Positions 1-44,639 of a stretch of DNA of 64,000 nt are shown here, piece by piece. Location of the stretch: assembly GCF_000247695.1 (NCBI RefSeq), contig NW_004624781.1, positions 7,680,163 to 7,744,162 of the forward strand. Reading direction: 5' to 3'. Within the stretch, counting starts at the first letter, position 1, and the number at the start of each line of letters is the position of its first letter. The notes under the pieces are model-generated. The model made no database searches, had not been told where the DNA came from, and was given only the letters and a program-made list of their open reading frames with translations. The stretch is from Heterocephalus glaber (taxonomy: Eukaryota; Chordata; Mammalia; Rodentia; Bathyergidae). A program made the translations under genes and the position numbers.

Positions 1-32
1 TCCGTGTGCACTCAGCACTAAAAGTTAACCAC

Positions 33-127
33 CGGAGCTGGGGATTTAGGTCAGTGGTGCCACTGCCTAGCTCGCAAGCTGGAGGTCCCGAGTTCCATCC
101 CTGGTATCAAAAAAAAAAAAAAAAAGT
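33..127 (+). mobile_element. ID-type SINE (GGTACC variant)
   Basis: The copy has an A box (diverged, GATTTAGGTCAGTGG), a B-box-like GAGTTCCATCCC, and a terminal GGTATC plus a run of 16 A. Confidence 0.85.
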
Positions 128-156
128 AAACCCCGGCAAACCAAGGGCAAGGGCAA

Positions 157-254
157 AACCCACACCTGTAATCTCAGCTAATTGGGAGGCTGAGGCAGGA
201 GGGTTGACAGTCTGAGGCAAGCTTAGGTAATTTATCAAAACCCTATCTCAAAAA
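157..254 (+). mobile_element. B1-type SINE
   Basis: The CACACCTGTAATCTCAGCTA and GAGGCTGAGGCAGGAGGGTT core of a 7SL-derived SINE is present, ending in CCCTATCTCAAAAAG. Confidence 0.8.
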
Positions 255-312
255 GGGGCTGAAGATGTAGCTCATTGGTAGCATGTCCCTGGTTGCCACC
301 CCCAGTACCTCA
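255..312 (+). mobile_element. Old ID-type SINE, partial
   Basis: It starts GGGGCTGAAGATGTAGCTCA and is shortened and diverged in the B-box half; it directly follows the B1 tail. Confidence 0.55.
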
Positions 313-647
313 CAGCCACGGTCAAGGATGGCAGTCCTTGCTGCTTTAGGCCAGATCCATCCACACCACTTCTGACCATCTGAGCCACACATTCTGGCTC
401 ACTACTACAGCTGGGGGTGGCAGAACAGTAACTAGGTGATGTGTCTCAAGTTTCTGCTCCTCTGAGCTCCATCGTGGACAGGCTGGACTAGAGGGGCTTA
501 TGTTGTAGTTCTAGGATGAGGCAGTGTCACAAGTGTCCAGGCTCAGTCAGTGTCTGTAGCACAGCCATGTATGAGGCTGTCGCGCTGCACAGGTGGCAGC
601 AGTGGTGAGGACGCCAGGTGTGGGTCATGACTGGTGTCTTTCTTCAG

Positions 648-809
648 AGAAACATCACAGAAGCCTATGAGGGCACCAAGAGGCCACCCAAGTCTGTAGT
701 AAAGGTGCTAAGAATTTCTCCTGCCACCAAGCCTATCCACAACTACAGCATCCAGACCCTGAACTCCTCGGAGCTTGCCAAGAAGGAGCTGTATCGAGAG
801 ATGGCCAAG
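648..809 (+). CDS. CFAP92: CFAP92-like exon a (54 codons)
   Basis: A polypyrimidine tract and CTTCAG acceptor precede AGA AAC ATC, and the exon ends at AAG before a GTAAGC donor. It is exactly 162 bases, phase 0 at both ends if the first codon is AGA. It encodes [10 protein letters not shown] through [10 protein letters not shown]. The reading frame stays open for a short way into the flanking intron, but the splice sites decide the ends. Confidence 0.72.
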
Positions 810-2104
810 GTAAGCGACAGGCTAATGGCAACTGGCCAGTCGGAGAGGACTCTGGGGGTGGAGATGAAAGCCAGCCAGCCAGCTAAGGGGACTGGATAAG
901 GGGTGGGTGCTGGGAGGAGAGTCCTATTCTACACTCGAGGGCCAGCCAGAGCCCCCGTCAGATCCTCAGAATCGCACAGCCGGAAACAGCAGGCGCCTTC
1001 GAGTGGGGCCTTGCTTGTTTCTGCTTGTGGAGGGCAGAGTCACGCAGAAGGAAAAGCCTGGGTTAGAGTTCAGCACCACCGTAAGTGGAAACTGCTTCAT
1101 GTGTCAAAGGGGACAATATCGTGCCCCTCACAGGACTGTCACACAGTTCCGGCCATCTGAATGCACCACGTATTCACCAGGAACTGTCACTGTGCCCCAT
1201 TCTGATCCTCCTTGGCATTCTGGCGGCCACTCAGGTCTATCCAAGGCTGCTCCCAGCTCTTCTCACCATCGCTGTCTGTCCCTTGTTTCCAGGAGCCAAG
1301 GATGAGATTCACATACTCTCAGAATTACCTCTCGGCCATGGTGGAGCCTCAGAACTCTGAGGAAGAGGAGAAGAAAGCGCAGAAGAAATCCCGCCAGGCC
1401 TGGCTCACAGCCAGCGGGTTCCAAGTGACAGGTCTTCACAACAGCACCGAAAGCCACCACCAGGATTTCAGACGGCTACCCACTGAAGAGCTGAAGGAGG
1501 TCGGCAGGCAGGGCAGGGCTTGGGGCATTTCCACAGGGCCCTTTCCCCTCCTGACTTGTCTATTCCCAACCTAGGAGTGGATGGAGCGCGCGCTGTTTGC
1601 TAATGTGCTGAAGCCCACATTGGATAGAGAGAGGTGGAGCTGGGACAAGCGCCACCGGGACTTTGAGCTGTACAAGAAGCCCCCACCTATCCTAGAGCTG
1701 CCCCTGACAGGTAGGGTGAGACCTGTCCCAGTGGAGCCTCTGGCCCGCCTCCTGTCTTCTGCACCATCCATTTGGTTTTAGCTACAGGTTCAGACTTTCA
1801 AGGCTCAGTGATCAGGATTCAGGGCAAGTCCAGTGTACAGACTGTATTCTAGTCCTGTGTACCATGCTAGCTGTCTGGTTCTGGGCAAATCCTTTCCCTG
1901 CTATAGGCCTGGCTCCTCGGCTATAAAATGGGGGAGTGGGAGGGAGGGCTCAGGTTTCCGAGCTTCCCGATCAAGGAGGAATAGGGAGGGAGGTGGGAAG
2001 GATAAGCCTTGCTACACTAAGCCTGAATTCTCTTTGCTTGTGTGTATACAGACAGACTTCAAGGTCATTTTGAGGTTGATATAGAGCCCAAGTTTGTTGG
2101 TTAA
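648..2104 (+). CDS. CFAP92: CFAP92 (KIAA1257)-like, last four exons (partial gene)
   Basis: Four plus-strand exons join in phase: 648-809, 1293-1499, 1575-1710 and probably 2052-2104. All are bounded by AG/GT and give about 186 residues up to a TAA. The sequence is charged and has no transmembrane segment. Recognisable pieces are [19 protein letters not shown], a Glu/Lys-rich stretch ([17 protein letters not shown]) and the aromatic/basic [19 protein letters not shown]. The name rests mainly on position: in human, CFAP92 lies convergent with and next to the 3' end of ACAD9, as here. The family is annotated as a putative cilia and flagella associated protein; its biochemical role is not known to me. 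The 5' part of the gene lies before the window. Confidence that this is a real gene 3' end is high; confidence in the name is moderate. Confidence 0.68.
1293..1499 (+). CDS. CFAP92: CFAP92-like exon b (69 codons)
   Basis: The acceptor TTGTTTCCAG precedes GAG CCA AGG and the last codon GAG is followed by a donor starting GTCGGC, which is a weak match to GTRAGT. The length is 207 bases, phase 0 to phase 0. It encodes [15 protein letters not shown] followed by an acidic-basic run ([10 protein letters not shown]) and [15 protein letters not shown]. Confidence 0.75.
1575..1710 (+). CDS. CFAP92: CFAP92-like exon c
   Basis: The acceptor CCCAACCTAG precedes GAG TGG ATG and the donor GTAGGG follows ...CTGACAG. 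The exon is 136 bases, leaving one base for the next codon. It encodes [20 protein letters not shown] and then [20 protein letters not shown]. Confidence 0.75.
1855..1935 (+). repeat. MIR fragment
   Basis: The MIR core pattern TTCTGGGCAAATCCTTTCC is followed by GGCTATAAAATGGGGGAGTG. Confidence 0.5.
2052..2104 (+). CDS. CFAP92: CFAP92-like probable terminal exon with stop
   Basis: A TGTGTATACAG acceptor opens a short exon whose phase fits the one-base overhang of the previous exon. It reads [17 protein letters not shown] and then TAA at 2102-2104. Using the AG four bases further on would give a different frame and an earlier stop, so this is the better of two choices. No AATAAA follows; the nearest variant signal is AGTAAA at 2144-2149. 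The exon is too short to confirm by composition. Confidence 0.5.
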
Positions 2105-3378
2105 CAGAGCCAGAAACTTTGTTCAGGGAGAGACATTCTACCTAGTAAAGGTAAAATGGTTTGCCAGGAAAACCTTTCCCACAAACCTAGATCATATAAG
2201 AGGGGTTCTTCCCTCCTCCAACTCCTGAGGACAGCTGGGGACAAGGGAACAGCTACACGAAATGGGGGAAAGTGCTGGGGTATCAGCACCTCCATCGCCT
2301 GGGCTTTGCTCCTTCCCTCTCGGAGGGGCCCTGGGCCTGTGAGCCTGGGGGAGAGGACACAGACCTGCTGGCCTTTCTCGGCTCAGGTGCACAGGGTCTC
2401 CCTCCTCAGCTCCACCACCGGCCTTCCCAGCCCAGGTTCCCCAAGAGCTTCCAGGCCTCCCCTCCACCACCACGTTTAAGAAAAGGCAGAGGGTGCAAGG
2501 GAGAATGAACCCTGTGCAGTTGGGCAAGTGGAGAACCTGTGAGGGGACCTTACCTGCCACCAGGCCAGGTGCCCCTCCAGAGTAGGGCAGACTCTGCCCA
2601 CTTCTCAAGCTTTTCTCGTGCAAAGGAGCTCTCTGCAGCCCGTCCAGCACAATACTGACCAGGCAGCTACTCTCAATTTCATACTAAATGCCTGTTCGCT
2701 GACAAAGTAAGAACTCTGGGTTTCACGGGGACGTTATTTCCCAAATCACAGTATCTGTAAACCTTCCCCCATTAGGAGAGAGGGTCTGGTCTCCTCCTTG
2801 CCTCCAGGTAACTTGCACAATAGGCTTTTTGGAGCCCAAACACCCAAGGACCAGACAGAAGCTTGAGGAAATGCAAAGCCCTGTTAGTGCCACCTAAAGA
2901 TACCTTGCCACTCTCTCTTCAAGAGTGAGGCCAATCCTTGCAAATAAGCAGACGCTGTATACTCCGGGCAGTGCAGTTTCCCCTTCACCTGAGAGGGGTC
3001 AAAGGCTAGGGCTCTGGCACAAGCCCTGTGGCTGTGCACTACCTGTTGGTGTTCAGCTCCTCCTCTCCCAAAATGGGGCTAGAGGGGACCAGAAGGCATT
3101 GCCAGAGAGTGGCTCTCAGGGGTGTGCTGCTAGCTACTCACAGGCAGTTCTGGGAGAGAATGTGATTAGTTTAGTAAGGCTAGAAAGGGACACACAAATT
3201 GGAGCACTGGATATTCTTTTTTGTTAAATGGCTGACACATTTGAAAATGCGTTTTGCTCCTAGTATCTGTGTGTGACTCAGCCGCAGATTCCAAACTGTT
3301 TCTTAGCCTGTGGTGCGGTAGAAATGACTACCCTGCCTCAGCTGAGCCCTGCAAGCCTGGTGCCACCACTGTGGTGTC
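2105..3378. other. Region between convergent CFAP92 and ACAD9 3' ends
   Basis: I see no coding exon here. Open frames on both strands are short and do not resemble known proteins. The region presumably holds the 3' UTRs of both neighbours. I found no canonical AATAAA (plus strand) or TTTATT (for the minus-strand gene), so transcript ends cannot be placed. Confidence 0.5.
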
Positions 3379-3468
3379 TTTTTTTTTTTTTTTTGGTACC
3401 GGGGATCAAACTCGGGATCTTGTGCTTGTGAGGCAGGCGCCAGAACCACTGAGCTAAATCCCCAGCCT
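3379..3468 (-). mobile_element. ID-type SINE (GGTACC variant)
   Basis: The reverse-oriented element starts with 16 T then GGTACCGGGGATC. It is flanked by the direct repeat TGTGGTGTCTT at about 3370-3380 and 3469-3479. Confidence 0.9.
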
Positions 3469-3698
3469 GTGGTGTCTTGAATGTCCCACAGCTGCAGTGC
3501 AAATCGATGCTCTCACTCTCCGCAGCTGTAATCCAGTCAGATGCAGGCTGCAGGGCAGAGCCAGCCAAGGCCCTGGGGCAGGAGGAAGCCCTTCCAGTGC
3601 ACACTGGTAACAGTGACTCCAGCTGGGATGGCCCTGGGTTCTCCGTGCTGTCTGGTATCAGCTGTGGCCTGGGAGCGGGAAGCAGCACTGTCCCTGCC

Positions 3699-37182
<33,484 letters not shown>

Positions 37183-37427
37183 GCTAACTGCAGTAGCCCC
37201 AAAACCTAGTCAGTCAACTGCTGCTCATCGCCCCAGCAGTCGGAGCCTGCTCAGCGCGCAGCTTGATGACGCCACGGGGCGTGGCCATTGCCTCTTGCGT
37301 GGTCACGCCCCTCCCGGGAGCCAGGGACACTCCCCAAGAGCTTCTGGCTTTGGTGCTTTGATTGTCTGGGCGTCCCGGAGAGTTCGCTCTGGTAAAATTC
37401 CAACAGGTGTTGGCATTAATTGTATTT

Positions 37428-37508
37428 TTTTTTTTTTGGTACCGGGGATCGAACTCGGGTCTTTGCGCTTGCGCAGCAGGCAGCGAAACCACAGCTAAAT
37501 CCCCGGCC
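37428..37508 (-). mobile_element. ID-type SINE in the ACAD9 upstream region, broken A box
   Basis: The reverse copy lies about 245 bases upstream of the ACAD9 ATG. The 17-mer TGGCATTAATTGTATTT flanks it at 37411-37427 and 37509-37525. The A box reads TAGCTGTGG in place of TAGCTCAGTGG. Confidence 0.92.
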
Positions 37509-37810
37509 TGGCATTAATTGTATTTAAGGGAGCCCCACCTACCTCTCTCTTGCCTGTGCCAGGACAAGGTGATGGTTGGAAACCAAAACAAGGAAAAAAT
37601 TCACTTCACTGGGTTTGGAGGGAGCTTAGTACGGAAACGTTCCGTGTTTTACGTGGATGGTTGATTGTAGGAATCATTTTGTTTTGTTTAGTAGTTCGCA
37701 TCCATGTTTTTGGATGAGGAACAACAAGGAATCTTCTGCCAGAGCGAGGTCTGCATGAAACTAAGACCCAATCAGCCTGGGAAACACCCATGTTAAAAAA
37801 TGAGCTCAGA

Positions 37811-37891
37811 AGGCTGGGGATTTAGCTCAGTGGTTCTGCCACCTGCCTCACAAGTGCAAGGTCCAGAGTTCGATCCTCGGTACCGAACAAA
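37811..37891 (+). mobile_element. ID-type SINE inserted into another ID copy
   Basis: A full-length copy flanked by AAAAAATGAGCTCAG, which at the 3' side is part of a second, 5'-shortened ID element. Confidence 0.88.
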
Positions 37892-37975
37892 AAATGAGCT
37901 CAGTGGTTCTGCTGCCTGCTTCGCAAACGCAGGGTCGCGAGTTCGGTCCCCGGTACCAAAAAAAAAAAAAAAAGA
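37892..37975 (+). mobile_element. 5'-truncated ID-type SINE
   Basis: It begins inside the A box (GAGCTCAGTGGTTCTGC) and continues normally to GGTACC and 17 A. Confidence 0.85.
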
Positions 37976-39142
37976 TGAGGGAGGAAGAGACAGGGAGAGA
38001 CCCTAGCTAGACGGGGTGGGGCTGCACAGGGCAGGCGGTAGAGGGCACCGGTGGGAGCCTCGGCTCCCGCACAGCCCAGCCCGCCATTCACTGGGCTAGA
38101 GATTGAGGCTCCCCAAGGACCTTCAGCCGGCCTCCTTTAAGAAGACCACGGCTCCCCTTCCCGGTCCTCTTACTGTGCCTGTTCCCCAAGGATGGCATTA
38201 GCTGCAGCGTGGGAAAAAGCTTCCCGCTCCCTGCCTGGCGCCTTGGGAGCAGTAGGAAATCCAGTTCATCTGCTGAGAGCTGCCCATCAGGAAACGCCTG
38301 ACCAACTTTCTTGGCTGTGTTTCCAATCAGCTAAGAGTTAGTTCTTTTGCCAAATCGGATGGCAAAGCGCTGGTCCCTTGAAGTCAGTGCCTCTGAGACC
38401 ATAGTGTCACAGCTCTGAACCCTGTGTGCAGCATCTCCTATCTCCCAGTATTACTGCTCTTGGTTAATACAGTTTTCTTACAATTACAACTTCTGGTGGC
38501 TTCCTGCCTCCGCTATCAGCTCCACCACACCTAAGGCTTGTAGGCCCTTCTGCAGGTTTCTGGGAACATTGGCAGCCTCTGACCCAAACCGCTGCCGCAC
38601 TCGACACCACTACTGACATTGGGTCTCAGCCTGTTGGACCCTTTTTCTTTGCAGGGCTCAGGCTTCAGGTCTCAGCTGTCTCCTGGACTGAGGTCGCTAG
38701 CCTCTCAATCCAGCCTCAGGTTTTACTAGGGCACCCTTGGCCCTGGGATTCCACTTTGACTTCGACCTGGGCCTCAACCTCCTCTGCCTTGCCCTTCCCT
38801 GGCAGCCTTGAGTCTCAGGCTCCACCTCAACTTCTGCCTTTACTGGTGGCCTCAAGCCTTGCCTCAGCTGCCGCAGATCTTTCTATCTCACTGCTTCCAG
38901 TCTCCAGACCTCTTCAGGGCTCAGAACCCATACCGTAGTGTTACTAAACCCTTTTGTTGCCACCTGCTCTACTGGAGGTAACACTCCAGGAAAACCTGAG
39001 CGAGGCCTTTACAAGGACCTGTGCAACAGCATAGGGAGGCACTGGAGAGGGCCCTGCACTGACTACTGACCAGAGCACAGGGAGGCAGCTTGTACAGCCG
39101 AGGAGCAGGCAGCACAGGTGCAGTCTCCTGCATCTTGCAGAC

Positions 39143-39424
39143 CTATTCAGGGACTGTTGGAATAGTGTCAGAGGGCACAGAACCATCTGGGTTAGGTGTG
39201 CTTTTCAAGCCTGTTGTAGCCAGGGCCTGTATCTTCAGGAGCAGCTGTGAGGTATCTAGGGCAGCCTTAGCTGTCATGATAGAATCTCTGCCATATAAAG
39301 GGCACTTCCACATAAATGGCGGGGCTAAAACAATGGCTGCTGTGACTCTTGTGGCATCTCCAGGAGGAACTGCAGTGTTGGTCATGGCCTGCTGGGGTTG
39401 AGGGATTATGGGGGCTATCAGCAA
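39143..39424 (-). other. Unassigned 93-codon open frame
   Basis: The frame includes KAALDTSQLLLKIQALATTG and ends at a stop after IPTVPE. I do not recognise it and it has no splice-site context. The surrounding 1 kb has several broken frames in the same direction, which could be a decayed retrocopy. This is weak evidence. Confidence 0.15.
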
Positions 39425-41346
39425 TGGCCTCCAGTTCCTCCCTACTCTTTCACGTTAGGCACGATTTTTCAGCTGCTCCTCTGAGAGGTAGCAGCAGTCC
39501 CTGGAGCAAGAGAAGGGTGTGACAGTCACTGGTCAGATCAAGAAAAAGGAAAAGTTTGGGCCTCATTTCTCTTTGGTTGCAAAATATTTTGAGGTGTCTT
39601 TGGCAATCCCTGTGTTCTAATTTATCTTGTCTTTCCTATTAAAGTCTTGGCACCTGATTTCCTTATCAGTAGTCAACTTTTGCATATCTCCACATTCATC
39701 TGGACACCAAGGCGGTTGGAAACAACTACCTTTGTGAATTAACCCTACGGGCAAAACAAAGAAACAAGTGTATTGCAACAGCTGTACATCATTTGAGCTG
39801 CTGTGTATTTTGAAAGAAACTAGTCAAGTCAGTTAAGTAATGTGGTAATGTCTCAGATCGAATTTACTGTATGTACATGGGTCTCCATCCACTTGAGAAA
39901 TCCAGTAACTCATATTTTCAAAACAAAAATTAGAAACACTTTAAAACATAATTTCTGAGTACCCTCAGAGAATATTCCACTACTCTGCCAATTTCTAGGT
40001 TGTTTCCTAATCTGTAAAAAGAAGTACAGTATACCATTCTAACCTCTGTGAGAACTAATTAACCCACATGAGAGTACACAGCCCAGTAAATCAGTATCTC
40101 TCCTATAACAGGATAAAGATGACAAGTGGTTACTGTCAGACTTCCATCTCAAACTTGAGTATTACTCTCTGAGAAATATGAAGCTGGGTTAAACAGTTTG
40201 CTCCTAACATGAAGTGTCCCATATCTGGTGTTTGGAACATCCTCACTGAGTATTTCTCAATGTCCTTCTTCACACTCACTTCTATACAGCTGACCCCTAT
40301 GTAACCTATCCACAAACAAGTCACGCTCTAACTTAGCCATGTTGTCAGTGTTGGTGCACCAGGTATTTGACATTGGTCTCAAGCACACTGGCTGAATAGA
40401 AAATTGCTGCTAGATGCCTTGGTATTTAATCTGAGGCAGAGAATGGAGTGATGCTTCTTTCCGCCAAGGGATTCTGAATTTAGTCAACATACCATGAGAA
40501 GGTAGGATAGAGGCTTGGAATATATGCCTCAGAAGAGGCCAGCCCTGCTTAACACTTTGCTCTTGTACTGGTAGTCCACGGTTCCAGCTGTGGTTTGGCA
40601 TCAAGAGTCCACTCCATGATGGGACCTTCTTTGTCTGGGGCAGAGGTAGGAAGAAGCAAGGTGGAGGAGAAGAGGGGGCCAGTCCCAGCTCTCTTCTTCT
40701 CAGCAGTGACTCTGGGCCAGGGCTGTCGCCTCTGAGCCCCCCTGTTATCTATGACCTTTGGACAGTACTGTGGTACAGCCGGCCAATACCTCAAAGGTCC
40801 AGGCCAGGGACAGCCTTCCCCAAACCGTACGCCCACATGACCTCACTAATGGAGCATGACCGGAAGTCAGATGTGACTGTGTCTAGCGCTTCCCTTTCTC
40901 TGAGCTGGACACAGAGGACTCCAATCCCTGAGGGATGGCAGTACAAGATGGAAGGAGCCCAAATCTCTACATCAGCCACCCAGAGGAGAGCCATATTTAT
41001 CGGGCAGATTAATTAAGCACCAAGCACTGACATTTTTATTATTGAGCACTACCCGGGTGTAATGGAACTGATCAAAAAACTGGTAATGGTGGGTAATATG
41101 GTAATATTAAATGAGTACTGTACCTTCTAGGATGTATTTGATTTAGTCTTTCAAACAGACCAGTGAGTTCCATAGTGTTGAGGCCCACTTTCCTAGTGAA
41201 GAACCTGAAGCACTGGGCTGCCACACTCCCCTAAGTGGCAGGCTCTGGACCCCACTGGCCTGGCTCCTAAGACAGTGTATTCTCATTTCCCCCGCTCTAT
41301 CACCTTCCTGAAGTAGAAGTCAAGATTTAAACAAATAAAGACTTAG

Positions 41347-41382
41347 AAAGTTCAATCCCCAGTACCAAAAAAAAAAAAAAAA
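41347..41382 (+). mobile_element. 5'-truncated ID SINE (3' end only)
   Basis: Only AGTTCAATCCCCAGTACC and 18 A remain. Confidence 0.75.
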
Positions 41383-41676
41383 AACTTGGTCACAGCACCG
41401 CTCTTTGCCAGTTCTCATCTTCCTTCTTGTAGGACATGACATAGGGTCAAATGACTCTAATAAAGTAAGAGGGGCCCCAATCACCAGCTGTCACCAGCCA
41501 CCTATGCCAACTCCTCTGTAAGATTTGATTTGCAGCCTTGTAGGGAGAGTTCCGTGAAGCAATACACACAGCACTCAGGAGACTGACTGTGTGGTCCTTT
41601 CATCCACTCTGAAAACAAATCACTTTGGCTACTATTAACTTTTTACCCAACGAGCACAACTTAAAGGAGAAGACAT

Positions 41677-41952
41677 TCATTTTGGTTCATGGATGTAGTC
41701 CATGGTTGGCTCCAAGGCAGAATCCAGCATGACAGAGGGCCTTGGAGGAAAGTTGCAGCCAGGAAGCAAAGAGAAGGGAGGATCCAGGGAGGGAGATACA
41801 CCCTTCCAGGTCAGGTGCTGGGGGACCAGACCCCACTTCCCATCAGCAAGTCAGCTAGAAGCCCCCATGACTCCATCACCTTCCAAAAGCCCCATGCCTA
41901 TGAGCACGTGAGACCTTCGGGGAACATCCTCGATCCAAACCATAACAGATAC
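41677..41952 (+). repeat. Dispersed rodent repeat, 3' part
   Basis: TAGTCCATGGTTGGCTCCAA to CCAAACCATAACAG shares its pattern with 49470-49745 and 58206-58530. It probably belongs to one medium-copy family that I cannot name with certainty. Confidence 0.55.
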
Positions 41953-42341
41953 TGTGCCCCAGCCTACCCATCACCCTGCTGGCTGTGTCTCCCCAAACAG
42001 GACCCATCAGTCCTCCCCATCCTACTCCCACCCCTTCAGCAAGTCACTTCCTACTCCTGAGTTTCATTCAGTCTCCCCTTCTGTAAAATGATGAAACCAA
42101 TAGGAAACGTAGTGTCACAAAGATGAACACTGAATTCTCCTACTCCACCCACCCAGGATTTTAGATTCCAGCAATCCAAATGTACAGGGGTGGGGGGGAG
42201 ATCTATTTTCAGTTTTTAAACTTGGCCCTAATGATGATAAACTTTCAAAATCTCAGTAGAGTGGATAGAGTAATAATGTTATCAACAACACAAACTACCT
42301 TTGATTTTCACTTTGGTTTCAAAAGACAAACTAGTCTAAGG

Positions 42342-42421
42342 CAGTGATGGCAAACCTTTTAGAGCTTTCAATGATACAAACAGCCCGCTGCGACATGGGT
42401 GCCACAGGTTCGCCACAACTG
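42342..42421 (+). mobile_element. hAT-like MITE, copy 3 (80 bp)
   Basis: It has the same length as the copy at 9255, with long identical blocks (ACCTTTTAGAGCTTTCAATG) and CAGTGATGG / CCACAACTG ends. The target duplication is no longer clear. Confidence 0.75.
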
Positions 42422-42687
42422 CCCTAGACCGTAGATTCACATGTCACCTCAGTGCCAGGCTGAGACACCTCGAATCATTTTAGGTGAACTGAAACTTGGG
42501 GATCCCCAGCTCCTTTCTTCACTCCACTGTTAGGATTTGGGAAGACTACAAAGGCTCACAGAAAACTTTGGGGTGACAGATACATTCACTTCTATGACTA
42601 TGGTGTTAGTTTCAAGTTGTATAGTGCACACTTGTGTGTATGTCAAAAAGTATCAGCACTTTATTGATTTACTTCTTTATTTATTTT

Positions 42688-42766
42688 TGCAGGGCTGGGG
42701 ATCTAAGCCAGGGCCTCATACATGCTAAGTATATTCTCTACTACTCAGCTAAGTTCCCAGCTCCCA
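42688..42766 (-). mobile_element. ID-type SINE (classic variant, old)
   Basis: GCAGGGCTGGGGATCTAAGC and CTACTCAGCTAAGTTCCCAG in reverse orientation, diverged. Confidence 0.65.
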
Positions 42767-42772
42767 AAGCTC

Positions 42773-42863
42773 TTTTTTTTTTTTTTGGTACCGGGAATTG
42801 AACTCAGGTTCTTGCACTTGTGAGGCAAGTGGTAGAACCACTGAACTAAATCCCAGGCCCCCA
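42773..42863 (-). mobile_element. ID-type SINE (GGTACC variant)
   Basis: The reverse copy is flanked by CCCAAAGCTCTTTTTT on both sides and has GGTACCGGGAATTGAACTCA. Confidence 0.9.
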
Positions 42864-43002
42864 AAGCTCTTTTTTAAAAATGAAAAAGCAGGAGAAAAAT
42901 GGGAGAATATTTATCATACAGTACTTATTTCTTACCAAGAACTTCTTTCCAGAATATGTTTTTTAAACTCCCAACAAATTAATAACCAAAAATAGTTTGG
43001 TT

Positions 43003-43091
43003 TTGGGGGTTTTTTTGGTATTAGGGATCAAACTGAAGACCTTGTGCTTGCCAGGCAGGCGCAGCACCGCTGAGCTACATCCCCAACCCCA
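43003..43091 (-). mobile_element. ID-type SINE (classic variant)
   Basis: GGTATTAGGGATCAAACTGA and CGCTGAGCTACATCCCCAAC in reverse orientation. Confidence 0.85.
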
Positions 43092-43109
43092 AAACAGTCT
43101 TATTTTTAA

Positions 43110-43860
43110 GTGTGGAAAAATGAACCCACTATTCATAAACAATATGCAAATGGCCATGAATACACGAGAAAGCACCCAGCGTCAATAGCCATCAGTAGCA
43201 TTCAGAGTAACACCACAGGGAGAAGCCAGTTCCCACCAGCAAGAACAGCGCCAATGAAAGAGTGAGTGCACCAACTGCGGCCTCGGCTCTGGAACACCTG
43301 GAACTCTCTCTCACACACTGTGGTGGGAGTTTGAGATGACACCCCACTTTAGAGACCTCTTTGGCAGCTTCCTAAAAAGTTAAACAAAATCTATGACCCA
43401 AGCAACATTTTACTTTTACCCAAGTAAAATGATAAGCTCACAATGAAAATCCTGTGCACAGATGTCCATAGCACCCTTATTCATAATAATTTCAAACAGC
43501 AAGTTAACTCAAGTGTTCATCAACAGAGTTCTTAAGTGGTGGTATATTCATAAAATGGAATATTCGAGGCAATAAAAAGGGACAAGCTACTGATACACAC
43601 AAAGACTGGAACAAATTTCAACAGCATAGTGATGAATTAAAGAAGCCCAAAACAAAGAGAACACATACTATGTGATTCTTTGTATTTGAACTTCAAGGGC
43701 AGACAAAGGGAATCTATCACATTAGCAGAGGAGTGGTGGCCTCGAGTTCAAAAAGAAAATAGACCACTAATTTCTGATTCAGTGATTGAACATACACATA
43801 TATAATTAAGACTTGTGGATTATACCCCCTTGAAAATAATTTTTTGGATTTAAATTGTTA
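43110..43860 (+). mobile_element. Old L1 fragment
   Basis: Sequences such as TGTCCATAGCACCCTTATTC, GTGTTCATCAACAGAG and TGATACACACAAAGACTGG match decayed L1 ORF2/3' end. Confidence 0.7.
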
Positions 43861-44245
43861 GAATCCAACACATTTGGACAGCCAATGTGCTCCAGTTCAT
43901 TGAATAGGTCCTGTGTATGGCCATCACTGAATCCTTCCAAGAGTTTAAGAAGCAAATATTATTGCTATTCCCATTTTATAGATAAGAATACAGAAAAGCA
44001 AAACAGCGGGAAAACCTGCCCAACATATGCAGCGTGGGAAGGCAAATTAGGGCCTCCAGGCTAGTGGAGGAGACGGTATGTGAGTAGATTATGACAATGA
44101 AGCAGGCCCAGGGCTCATGGTGGGCGGAAGGGGACAGGCCCTGACTCTACCTGGGAGGACTGGAGGGGCCAGGGGCTCAAGGTGAGGGATCCTGGTAATC
44201 GAGGGAGCTCAGTGGCCACCAAGGGGATCTTCTACATACCAATCT

Positions 44246-44329
44246 GGCGCCGGGGATTTAGCTCAGTGACACCACGCCTGCCTCACAAGGTCCTGAGTTT
44301 GATCCCTGGTACCAAAAATAAATTAAAGA
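44246..44329 (+). mobile_element. ID-type SINE, short internal deletion
   Basis: GGCGCCGGGGATTTAGCTCA, then CACCACGCCTGCCTCACAAG and GTTTGATCCCTGGTACC. A few bases are missing in the middle compared with other copies. Confidence 0.85.
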
Positions 44330-44639
44330 ATAATAAATACCAGTCTGACAGGTGCCTCACATACAAGGAGCCCTTTCTCAACTGCCCCAGCCCTTGGCCA
44401 TAGTTTCAGAGGTGACAGTACCCGGGATCTACCTGCAGAGCCTTTGAAAGGGAAAGTTTCCCAGATGGCCAAATGGAGAGACTCAAAACTAGGAAGTAGA
44501 AGGCTCCACAAGGACCGTTCTGGCTTTAGGCTCTCCTTCCTCACTGTCCTTCACCTTCTGGGAGAGAAATGCACAGAGGTTAGATGGCCCTCGGGCCCTT
44601 GGTTAATTTCTCCCTGCCTCCTCGGGGAGAAGAAAAGTT

